Below, piece after piece: positions 16,401-22,818 of a stretch of 31,034 nucleotides of DNA. This DNA is from an uncultured Lachnospiraceae bacterium (GTDB lineage Bacteria > Bacillota > Clostridia > Lachnospirales > Lachnospiraceae). The notes beneath the pieces were generated by a model. It saw only the letters and a program-made list of their open reading frames with translations, was not told the origin of the DNA and did no database searches. The position numbers and the translations under genes were made by a program. The stretch's first letter is position 1. Each line of letters starts with the position of its first letter. The stretch lies in the NCBI GenBank assembly GCA_910580015.1, contig CAJTVT010000036.1, forward strand, positions 1 through 31,034, read 5' to 3'.

Positions 16401-17329
16401 TCTGCAATGATCTCTCCTGTAGATGCATCTACAACATCCTCCGCAAGAACCTGTCCGCTAATACGATTCTTCAGAGAAAGTTTTTTATTAAATTTATATC
16501 GTCCCACTTTTGCAAGATCATAACGTCTGGGATCAAAAAACATAGCATTAATTAAGCTCTCTGCGCTCTCCACTGTCAGAGGCTCTCCGGGACGGATTTT
16601 CTTATATAATTCTAACAGACCTTCATGATAATTCGTGGCGACATCCTTGCCAAAGCTTGCAATGATCTTGGGTTCCTCGCCAAACAATTCCACAATCTCC
16701 TGATTTGTCCCAATACCCAAGGCTCGGATTAATACAGTAACCGGAACTTTTCTTGTTCTGTCCACTCGCACATAAAATACATCATTGGAATCAGTCTCAT
16801 ACTCCAACCATGCACCGCGATTTGGGATTACCGTACAGGAATACAATGTCTTACCTACTTTATCGTGTGCAATTCCATAATAGATACCTGGAGAACGCAC
16901 CAACTGGCTGACAATTACTCGTTCCGCACCATTAATTACGAAGGTTCCTGTCTCTGTCATAAGAGGTAAATCGCCCATGAAGATTTCATAATCCTTGACT
17001 TCTTCAACTGCCTCTTTGTTGTAAAATCTGACTTTTACTTTTAAAGGTGCGGCATAGGTTGCATCCCGTTCTTTACATTCTGCAATTGAATATTTCACAT
17101 CATCTTCACACAATGTAAAACCAACGAATTCCAGACTTAACTGTCCGCTGTAATCTGCGATGGGAGAAATATCAGCAAATACTTCTTTCAACCCTTCATT
17201 GATGAACCAGTTGTAAGAATTCTTCTGAACCTCAATCAGGTTCGGCATTTCTAATACTTCCTTTTGTCGCGAGTAACTCATACGAACGCTTTTTCCTGCT
17301 TTAATCGGACGTATTCTGTTTTTCTCCAT
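13463..17329 (-). CDS. rpoB: DNA-directed RNA polymerase subunit beta
   Basis: The beta subunit forms the other half of the RNA polymerase active cleft and binds rifampicin. The protein is 1288 residues from ATG at 17329 ([21 protein letters not shown]), preceded by GAGAGGTG. A GTG 17 codons upstream lacks a ribosome binding site and is rejected. The rifampicin cluster (about 490-520, [20 protein letters not shown]) has Asp500, His510 and Ser515, equivalent to E. coli D516, H526 and S531, so it reads as wild type. The C-terminal clamp segment ([24 protein letters not shown]) is intact and the tail is a long run of Glu and Asp. The gene has its own promoter and a structured leader. It is preceded by a sigma factor gene rather than the usual rplJ-rplL. 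Confidence 0.98.
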   Translation of the reverse strand: [1288 protein letters not shown]

Positions 17330-17380
17330 TGACGTTTCACCTCTCGTTTTTATATTTTCAAGAATGTTTCTACAATCCAC

Positions 17381-17423
17381 CAGAAGCTGTATCAGACAAT
17401 TTTTTCATTTGATCCAGCTCCCG
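17381..17423 (-). promoter_or_regulatory. Leader hairpin upstream of rpoB
   Basis: In the rpoB 5' leader the arms at 17410-17423 and 17381-17394 can pair over 14 positions with one mismatch and two G-U pairs, around a 15-nt A-rich loop. No U-tract follows, so it is not a standard terminator. It ends about 50 nt before the rpoB start and may be an RNA regulatory element controlling beta synthesis. The structure is seen by eye only. Confidence 0.5.
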
Positions 17424-17460
17424 AATAATAAGTACACGTCACCATAATAGTGCACCCTAT

Positions 17461-17490
17461 ATGATAGCACAACAATTCATAGCATGTCAA
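17461..17490 (-). promoter_or_regulatory. SigA-type promoter of rpoBC
   Basis: On the minus strand TTGACA (17485-17490), an 18-bp spacer and TATCAT (17461-17466) are present, with a TGC extension directly before the -10 box. Initiation near 17454 gives a leader of about 125 nt. The promoter lies between the sigma factor stop codon and rpoB, so rpoBC need not be cotranscribed with the sigma gene. Confidence 0.88.
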
Positions 17491-17540
17491 GGAAAATGTT
17501 TGAAAACCTAAGCTCGACAGAACAATTACGCCATTTTATT

Positions 17541-18101
17541 TCAAATGTCATGACGATCGGATATCCCATATTTATCTAATATATCATGCATTTTCTTTTT
17601 CGCTCTCATGGATATATGTCTCACATTATCTGGCGTTGTATCTAAAATTTCTGCAATTTCCATCACATCCAACTCGTGATAATATTGTAACATTAAAACA
17701 TCCTGGTAAGATTGTTTCATCTCTTTTACCAGTTTCAAGATTAATTCTTTTTTCTCCATTTTTACTATCTGAGCATCCAAACCTTCTTTAAATATATTTC
17801 TGAGATCTTCTGGACTTTCCTCGGTTTCAATTTCCCATTTCTTCTTTTTGTACAGATTGTAACATTTATGTTTCACAATGGTAAATATATAATTCCAGTT
17901 TTTCTGTTCTGACGCGTCCATCATCCCATCCAGATGTTCAGTTAATGTCAGAAATGTTTCATGCACAATGTCTTCTGCATCAGAACGATTCTGTAATATC
18001 TGGTAAGCTACACGATACATTCCATTCTTATAGGTATTGTATATCTCACGGAAAAATTCCTTTTCCTCTTTTGTATCCAACAACAGTAGATATTGATACA
18101 T
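17541..18101 (-). CDS. ECF-type RNA polymerase sigma factor
   Basis: A 186-residue sigma-70 family factor of the extracytoplasmic-function size class, which redirects RNA polymerase to a specific promoter set. Region 2 is at about 15-85 (MYRVAYQILQNRSDAEDIVH, then the WNYIFTIVKHKCYN helix). Region 4 is at about 120-176, with YQDVLMLQYYHELDVMEIAE and a helix-turn-helix DTTPDNVRHISMRAKKKM. Region 1.1 and most of region 3 are absent, as is usual for ECF factors. ATG at 18101 follows GGAGGG by eight bases. ECF factors are commonly cotranscribed with an anti-sigma factor, but here the next gene is rpoB, and no membrane or zinc-binding anti-sigma gene is nearby. It sits exactly where rpmJ-rpsM-rpsK-rpsD-rpoA-rplQ would normally follow infA. 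Its regulon cannot be inferred. Confidence 0.88.
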   Translation of the reverse strand: MYQYLLLLDTKEEKEFFREIYNTYKNGMYRVAYQILQNRSDAEDIVHETFLTLTEHLDGMMDASEQKNWNYIFTIVKHKCYNLYKKKKWEIETEESPEDLRNIFKEGLDAQIVKMEKKELILKLVKEMKQSYQDVLMLQYYHELDVMEIAEILDTTPDNVRHISMRAKKKMHDILDKYGISDRHDI

Positions 18102-18115
18102 GTCTAAGTCCCTCC

Positions 18116-18167
18116 AAAAAATCAGGGTATAAAAAATCCCAGCAGACGCTTGAATCTTTTATACCCT
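18116..18167 (-). terminator. Terminator-like hairpin between infA and sigma factor
   Basis: A perfect 11-bp inverted repeat AGGGTATAAAA/TTTTATACCCT (18157-18167 and 18124-18134) encloses a 22-nt loop. On the minus strand GA and six T's follow, then the sigma factor ribosome binding site. The A-T-rich stem and long loop make it a weaker terminator than the cotH one. It may end the spc transcript or act as an attenuator for the sigma gene. Confidence 0.55.
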
Positions 18168-18185
18168 CTGTTTATCTTCTGTAAA
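18158..18185 (-). promoter_or_regulatory. Possible promoter of the sigma factor gene
   Basis: On the minus strand TTTACA (18180-18185), a 16-bp spacer and TATAAA (18158-18163) are each one mismatch from consensus. The -10 box lies inside the upstream arm of the inverted repeat described at 18116-18167, so the palindrome could also be an operator. It is clearly weaker than the rpsL, tuf and rpoB promoters. Confidence 0.4.
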
Positions 18186-18211
18186 ATAGCATCTTTATAC
18201 TGAAATTATGC

Positions 18212-18430
18212 TTACTTGTCTCGCCAGATAATCCTGCCTTTTGTCAGATCATAGGGAGACATCTCAATCGTTACCTTATCTCCGGGCAGGATGCGGATAA
18301 AGTTCATCCTCAATTTACCGCTAATATGCGCCAGAATTTGGTGACCATTTTCCAATTCAACTTGAAACATGGCATTTGGTAACTTCTCCACCACAGTTCC
18401 TTCTACTTCAATTACATCTGCTTTTGACAT
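18212..18430 (-). CDS. infA: Translation initiation factor IF-1
   Basis: IF-1 binds the 30S A site during initiation and helps IF-2 and IF-3 select the start codon. The 72-residue OB-fold protein begins MSKADVIEVEGTVVEKLPNA and includes FQVELENGHQILAHISGKLR and the C-terminal RGRIIWR-like segment (KGRIIWRDK). ATG at 18430 follows AGGAGG by seven bases. An in-frame start 15 codons upstream lies before this site and is rejected. Length and sequence are typical. It is the last gene of the S10-spc run here: rpmJ, which normally follows, is missing from the downstream interval. Confidence 0.96.
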   Translation of the reverse strand: MSKADVIEVEGTVVEKLPNAMFQVELENGHQILAHISGKLRMNFIRILPGDKVTIEMSPYDLTKGRIIWRDK

Positions 18431-18450
18431 TTTGTTTCCTCCTGATATTT

Positions 18451-18498
18451 CATACCTCAGGGCATCCCTTTCCACCAGTTGGCAATTCTCAAGGTATG
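18451..18498 (-). other. Hairpin spanning the KOW gene stop and infA leader
   Basis: The minus-strand arms CATACCTTG (18490-18498) and TGAGGTATG (18451-18459) pair over nine positions with two G-U pairs, enclosing a 30-nt loop. The stem covers the stop codon of the KOW protein gene and ends about eight bases before the infA ribosome binding site. It may affect ribosome passage between the genes or mRNA processing; this is inference. Confidence 0.3.
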
Positions 18499-18746
18499 TT
18501 TTTCTGATAAAGCTTTATGGCTCTTTTTATTTCTTCATTCCGAAAATTCTCCTGTGTAAAGACTTCTGTAATCTCTTTCGGAAGCTTTTTAATTATTTGA
18601 ATATGTTTCTTGTTTTTTCTTTTCGGCTTTTCCACAGGCTTTAACTTGCCGTCTGCCAGATAAACCAAATTGGCTTCTTCTTTTACAATTACATATATGC
18701 TGTCTTTGTCATGTCCTGACCTGGAAACCGCTAACTTAATGTCCAT
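18489..18746 (-). CDS. KOW-domain RNA-binding protein (L14e/L6e/L27e-like)
   Basis: An 85-residue basic protein. Its N-terminal half (MDIKLAVSRSGHDKDSIYVI through a VYLADGKLKPV stretch) has the look of a KOW module, as in eukaryotic/archaeal L14e-type ribosomal proteins. The middle is a Lys/Arg-rich segment (KPKRKNKKH) and the tail is helical. From memory, Clostridia commonly carry such a gene between map and infA; its exact role is unsettled, but ribosome or RNA binding is likely. ATG at 18746 follows AGGAGG by six bases. It starts 10 nt after the map stop, so it is cotranscribed and probably translationally coupled. Confidence 0.8.
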   Translation of the reverse strand: MDIKLAVSRSGHDKDSIYVIVKEEANLVYLADGKLKPVEKPKRKNKKHIQIIKKLPKEITEVFTQENFRNEEIKRAIKLYQKNIP

Positions 18747-18756
18747 CTGTCGCCTC

Positions 18757-19530
18757 CTATAAGAAGCTGCTCTCAGCCTCAGTAAGGCTTAATATTTCGG
18801 GCTCTCCAGATGTGACCAAAATCGTATTTTCGTAATGAGCAGATAAAGAATGATCCTGGGTTACTACCGTCCAGTCATCATCCTGCCATTCCACATCAAA
18901 ACGCCCTGCATTGATCATGGGTTCAATCGCCAATGTCATACCTGCTTTCAGACGTACTCCTCTACTCCTCTGAGTGAAGTTTGGAATCTGGGGATCTTCA
19001 TGCAGATGGGTGCCGATGCCGTGTCCTACAAGATCACGCACCACCCCATAGCCGAAGCTCTCCGCATACGCACTAATCGCATTCGAAATCTGATGCAGAT
19101 GATTACCTTCTTTTGCATACTTTATGCCTTCAAAAAAACACTGCCGGGTTCTTTCTATTAATAGTGCAGCTTCCTTGGAAATCTCACCGATTCCATGTGT
19201 GCGGGCTGCATCGGAGTGGTAGCCTTTGTAGATTACTCCAATATCAAGGCTTACAATATCACCTTCCTGTATCAGACGATTTTTTGTGGGAATACCGTGG
19301 ACTACCTCATCATTTACTGACACACACACCGATGCGGGATACCCATTATAATTCTTAAAGGAAGGGATGCATCCATAGCTACGTATAATCTCATCGCCAA
19401 GACTGTCAATGTCCATCGTGGACATGCCCGCTTTGAGTTCCTTCCCCAGATTTTCATGAACCTTTGCCAGGATTTTTCCCGCTGCCCTCATTAACTCAAT
19501 CTCCCTGGCAGATTTAATTGACACTGACAT
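18757..19530 (-). CDS. map: Methionine aminopeptidase, type I
   Basis: This metalloenzyme removes the initiator methionine from new proteins, after deformylation, when the second residue is small. The 257-residue pita-bread-fold protein shows all catalytic residues: His78 (VVHGIP), metal ligands Asp96 (SLDIGV), Asp107 (HSDAAR), His170 (GHGIGTHLHEDP), Glu203 (AIEPMI) and Glu234 (HYENTI). It lacks the type II insertion. It starts at ATG 19530, three bases after the adk stop, with its ribosome binding site (TTAGGAGC) formed by the last adk codons, so translation of the two is probably coupled. This is a normal neighbour of adk and infA in Firmicutes. Confidence 0.97.
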   Translation of the reverse strand: MSVSIKSAREIELMRAAGKILAKVHENLGKELKAGMSTMDIDSLGDEIIRSYGCIPSFKNYNGYPASVCVSVNDEVVHGIPTKNRLIQEGDIVSLDIGVIYKGYHSDAARTHGIGEISKEAALLIERTRQCFFEGIKYAKEGNHLHQISNAISAYAESFGYGVVRDLVGHGIGTHLHEDPQIPNFTQRSRGVRLKAGMTLAIEPMINAGRFDVEWQDDDWTVVTQDHSLSAHYENTILVTSGEPEILSLTEAESSFL

Positions 19531-19533
19531 ATT

Positions 19534-20178
19534 TTACGCTCCTAAAATTTCCACAATGGCGCCAAATACATTTTCCATTGGCTGGGTCCCATCTACGCTC
19601 TTTAAAATGTTCTGTTTTTTGTAATAATCGATCAACGGTTGAGTCTGTGCATGGTAAACTTCCAAACGTTTCTTAACGGTTTCTGGCTGATCGTCATCTC
19701 TCAATACTACAGGATTTCCACAGCGATCACAGATACCTTCCGTCTTTGTGGGAATTGATACAATGTGATACGTAGCTCCACAATTCAGACAAGCGCGTCT
19801 ACCTGACATACGGTTGATAATATTTTCATCTGGAACATCCACGTCAATGGCATAATCCATTTTCTGGTCGATCTTGCTAAGAGCTGCATCAAGCGCCTCT
19901 GCCTGGGGAATTGTTCTTGGGAATCCATCCAACACAAATCCATTTTTGCAATCGTCCTGACTGATACGATCCATTACAAGATCACAAGTCAATTCATCTG
20001 GCACAAGATCTCCTCGATCCATATACTCTTTTGCTTTTTTTCCTAACTCAGTACCTGCTTTCAAATTTGCACGGAAAATATCTCCTGTAGAAATATGCGG
20101 AATAGAATATTTATCCGCAATCTGTTTTGCCTGTGTTCCTTTTCCTGCTCCAGGTGCACCTAACATAATAATTTTCAT
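19534..20178 (-). CDS. adk: Adenylate kinase
   Basis: Adenylate kinase interconverts ATP + AMP and 2 ADP, keeping adenylate energy charge in the cytoplasm. The 214-residue long-form enzyme has the P-loop GAPGAGKGT (7-15), the AMP-binding STGDIFR and GFPRT motifs, and a LID domain with a four-cysteine zinc site (CLNCG at about 130 and CDRCG about 20 residues later), as in other Gram-positive adenylate kinases. It starts at ATG 20178, eight bases after GGAGG. It follows secY after a 133-nt gap with two stem-loops, the second of which lies right next to the adk ribosome binding site. Confidence 0.97.
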   Translation of the reverse strand: MKIIMLGAPGAGKGTQAKQIADKYSIPHISTGDIFRANLKAGTELGKKAKEYMDRGDLVPDELTCDLVMDRISQDDCKNGFVLDGFPRTIPQAEALDAALSKIDQKMDYAIDVDVPDENIINRMSGRRACLNCGATYHIVSIPTKTEGICDRCGNPVVLRDDDQPETVKKRLEVYHAQTQPLIDYYKKQNILKSVDGTQPMENVFGAIVEILGA

Positions 20179-20311
20179 AAGCTATTCCTCCATTTTTGCA
20201 CTTTTATACTATGTGCAAGACAATTGAATTTATAATGTTCCTATAAATGACTTTAGTGCACCATGGGAGATGCTCTTCGACACCTCCCAGGTACACATAA
20301 TTGCAAAATAA
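20179..20311 (-). other. Structured secY-adk intergenic region
   Basis: This 133-nt gap holds two stem-loops on the minus strand. The first (20256-20296) pairs GTGTACC with GGTGCAC and, after a small internal loop, GGGAGGTG with CATCTCCC around an 8-nt loop. The second pairs TTGCAC with GTGCAA (20196-20218), four bases before the GGAGG of adk. Neither is followed by a T-tract, so they are more likely processing or translational elements than terminators. No confident promoter was found. Confidence 0.5.
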
Positions 20312-21631
20312 CTAGTCATTCAAAAATCCTTTATAATAGCGTACCAGCATCTGAGATTCAATCTGCTTTAAGGTCTCAATAATTACACCAACAATAATGA
20401 TGATAGATGTTCCACCGAAGGATACATTTGCATTGAAAATTCCATTAAAGAAAATTGGAATTACTGCCACAATTGTAAGACCAACTGCTCCGATGAAGAC
20501 AATATAGTTTAAGATCTTTGTTAAATAATCACTGGTGGGCTTTCCTGGTCTAATTCCAGGGATAAAGCCGCCCTGACGCTTCATATTATTGGCAATTTCC
20601 AGCGGATTAAAGGTAATGGAGGTATAGAAGTAAGCAAACGCAACAACTAAAATTATATATACCACCAAACCAATGCTGTAAATTGGCTGTTCTGGGTCAC
20701 ACCAATAAGACTGGGACAATCCGTGAAGTATTTTACTTCCAATACCATTTCCATTCCCCTTACCCATAATGGTTGCAATTACAACTGGAAATTGCATAAT
20801 TGACTGAGCAAAGATAATCGGAATCACACCTGCGGTATTTACCTTCAAAGGAATATGGGATGATTGTCCTCCTACTTGTTTTCTTCCCTGAATCTTTTTG
20901 CTGTACTGCACCGGAATCCTGCGCTGTCCATCCTGAAGGATGATAACGAATACCACTGTTACTAAAATAACTGCAAGAATTACAAGCGCTGCAAGAATTG
21001 CATTTCCTACATTCGATGCGTTCTGAATAAATTGTGTATAAAGAGTCATTAAATCTTCCGGAATACGAGAAATAATATTGATCGTCAACACAATAGAAAT
21101 ACCGTTTCCAACACCCTTTTCCGTAATCCGTTCACCAATCCACATAAGAACCGCAGAACCTGCTGTTAAACTAGTCACCATCATAATCACATGCAGTGCG
21201 TCAAACTTATCCAGATAATTGGCACGTCCAAATCCAATTGCCATGGCAACTGACTGAATTAATGCAAGAACCACTGTCACATAACGTGTGATTTCTGCAA
21301 TTTTCTTACGTCCATCCTCTCCATCTTTCTGCATTTCTTCCAGCTTAGGGATCGCAATGGTAAGAAGCTGCATAATGATGGATGATGTAATATACGGTGT
21401 AATGTTTAAAGCAAATACTGACATCTGTTCAAAAGAACCACCAGTGATGGCATTGAAGAAATTCAATCCATCTGTCCCCTGGCTTGCAAACCAGCTTGCG
21501 ATTACCTCACCGTTCACACCAGGAAGAGGTAACTGAGACCCTATCCTGATGACAATCAGCATCAAAAACGTATAGAAAATACGATTTCGTATATCTTTAA
21601 TTTTAAACGCTTTACGGAGTGTCTCCAGCAT
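20312..21631 (-). CDS. secY: Preprotein translocase subunit SecY
   Basis: SecY is the channel-forming subunit of the SecYEG translocon in the cytoplasmic membrane. The 439-residue protein has the expected ten hydrophobic segments, beginning with IFYTFLMLIVIRIGSQLPLPG, then the periplasmic plug region (GGSFEQMSVFALNITPYITS). The cytoplasmic loops for SecA and ribosome docking are present (QDGQRRIPVQYSKK; NMKRQGGFIPGIRPG). The final helix ends QMLVRYYKGFLND. Its ATG overlaps the rplO stop by one base (TAATG), with AGAGGTG upstream, indicating translational coupling. Size and topology are ordinary. It would export the CotH-family protein encoded downstream, though that link is generic. Confidence 0.97.
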   Translation of the reverse strand: MLETLRKAFKIKDIRNRIFYTFLMLIVIRIGSQLPLPGVNGEVIASWFASQGTDGLNFFNAITGGSFEQMSVFALNITPYITSSIIMQLLTIAIPKLEEMQKDGEDGRKKIAEITRYVTVVLALIQSVAMAIGFGRANYLDKFDALHVIMMVTSLTAGSAVLMWIGERITEKGVGNGISIVLTINIISRIPEDLMTLYTQFIQNASNVGNAILAALVILAVILVTVVFVIILQDGQRRIPVQYSKKIQGRKQVGGQSSHIPLKVNTAGVIPIIFAQSIMQFPVVIATIMGKGNGNGIGSKILHGLSQSYWCDPEQPIYSIGLVVYIILVVAFAYFYTSITFNPLEIANNMKRQGGFIPGIRPGKPTSDYLTKILNYIVFIGAVGLTIVAVIPIFFNGIFNANVSFGGTSIIIIVGVIIETLKQIESQMLVRYYKGFLND

Positions 21632-22071
21632 TAAATCACCTCTGCTTTTCCGCCAACAGCTTCAATTTTTTCCTTAGCGCCTGCACTAAAAGCATTCACC
21701 TGTACTGTAAGCTTCTTGGTCAGTTCTCCATTTCCAAGGATCTTTACACCGTCTCTAGGGTTTTTTATAATCCCCTTTTCCTGCAAAGCTTCCACTGTAA
21801 CAACTGTATCATTATCGAAGACTTCCAAAACTTTAACATTCACTCCAACAATATCTTTTGAATTTCTGTTGGTAAATCCACGCTTCGGAATTCTTCTGTA
21901 TAATGGCATCTGTCCACCTTCAAAACCAGGTCTTGGCGCTCCGGAACGAGCTTTCTGGCCCTTATGACCCTTACCTGCCGTCTTACCATTTCCTGAACCG
22001 TGTCCGCGTCCTCTTCTAAAATTATTGCTGTGTTTAGAACCATCTGCCGGTCTTAAATTTGATAAGTCCAT
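21631..22071 (-). CDS. rplO: 50S ribosomal protein L15
   Basis: L15 is a late-assembly 50S protein with a long basic N-terminal extension that threads into 23S rRNA. The 146-residue product begins MDLSNLRPADGSKHSNNFRR and has the Gly/Arg-rich signature (GRGHGSGNGKTAGKGHKGQK, then SGAPRPGFEGGQMPLYRR). The C-terminal globular domain follows. ATG at 22071 is preceded by AGGAGGTG. It lies between rpmD and secY as in nearly all spc operons, and its stop codon overlaps the secY start. Confidence 0.97.
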   Translation of the reverse strand: MDLSNLRPADGSKHSNNFRRGRGHGSGNGKTAGKGHKGQKARSGAPRPGFEGGQMPLYRRIPKRGFTNRNSKDIVGVNVKVLEVFDNDTVVTVEALQEKGIIKNPRDGVKILGNGELTKKLTVQVNAFSAGAKEKIEAVGGKAEVI

Positions 22072-22094
22072 TCTGACACCTCCTTACTGTCCTC

Positions 22095-22277
22095 TTAAAT
22101 TTCCTCTACTTTAACTAAATGTCTTACTTTCTGAACCATACCTCTAACCGCTGCATTATCTGGCATTTCCACACTATGGTTCAGTTTCCTAAGTCCTAAC
22201 GCTTCTACTGTCTTACGGTTCTTGGGAACAGCGCCGATCGTAGATTTCACAAGTGTAATTTTTAATTTTCCTGCCAT
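22095..22277 (-). CDS. rpmD: 50S ribosomal protein L30
   Basis: L30 is a small bacterial 50S protein of the ferredoxin-like fold, absent from some lineages. The 60-residue product starts MAGKLKITLVKSTIGAVPKN and contains the conserved KTVEALGLRKLNHSVEMPDN segment, ending with the RHLVKVEEI strand. ATG at 22277 follows GGAGG by nine bases, and the gene starts 14 nt after the rpsE stop. Length and position between rpsE and rplO are standard. Confidence 0.97.
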   Translation of the reverse strand: MAGKLKITLVKSTIGAVPKNRKTVEALGLRKLNHSVEMPDNAAVRGMVQKVRHLVKVEEI

Positions 22278-22291
22278 CTTTCATGTCCTCC

Positions 22292-22801
22292 TTAACCGAG
22301 TATCTCTTCCACAGATTTTCCGCGGAGTTTTGCTACCTCTTCCGGAGATTTCAACTGACTCAAAGCATCAATTGTAGCAAGCACTACATTCTGCTTATTG
22401 TTGGAACCTAAAGATTTCGTACGGATGTTTTTGATTCCAGCAAGTTCACACACGTTACGTGCTGGACCACCTGCGATCACACCAGTACCTTCGGGAGCTC
22501 TCTTAAGCAACACAGACGCTCCGGTATGTTTTCCCGAAATATCATGTGTAATACTATTGTTCTCATCTAATTTTACAGAAATCAGTTTCTTCATTGCATC
22601 TTCTTTTCCTTTGCGGATTGCCTCAGGAATTTCTGTTGCTTTTCCTAAACCTGCACCTACATGACCATTGCCGTCACCCACAACAACCAAAGCTGTAAAA
22701 CGCATATTACGTCCGCCTTTAACAACCTTCGTTACACGTTTAATTGATACCACTTTTTCTGTTAATTCCAATTGACTAGCATCAATGATTGTACGTTTCA
22801 T
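22292..22801 (-). CDS. rpsE: 30S ribosomal protein S5
   Basis: S5 helps form the mRNA entry channel of the 30S subunit and contributes to helicase activity and accuracy. The 169-residue product begins MKRTIIDASQLELTEKVVSI and carries the KVVKGGRNMRFTALVVVGDG core with the GHVGAGLGKATEIPEAIRKG loop. The C-terminal domain includes GTGVIAGGPARNVCELAGI. The spectinomycin-contact loop around KVVKGGR is of normal sequence. ATG at 22801 follows AGGAGGAG. It is flanked by rplR and rpmD in the usual order. Confidence 0.97.
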   Translation of the reverse strand: MKRTIIDASQLELTEKVVSIKRVTKVVKGGRNMRFTALVVVGDGNGHVGAGLGKATEIPEAIRKGKEDAMKKLISVKLDENNSITHDISGKHTGASVLLKRAPEGTGVIAGGPARNVCELAGIKNIRTKSLGSNNKQNVVLATIDALSQLKSPEEVAKLRGKSVEEILG

Positions 22802-22818
22802 GTATTTGTCTCCTCCTA

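Noticed and set aside
18102..18211. rpmJ (L36) hidden between infA and the sigma gene
   Set aside because: No frame with the short Cys-rich L36 sequence is present; the interval holds only the inverted repeat and possible promoter.
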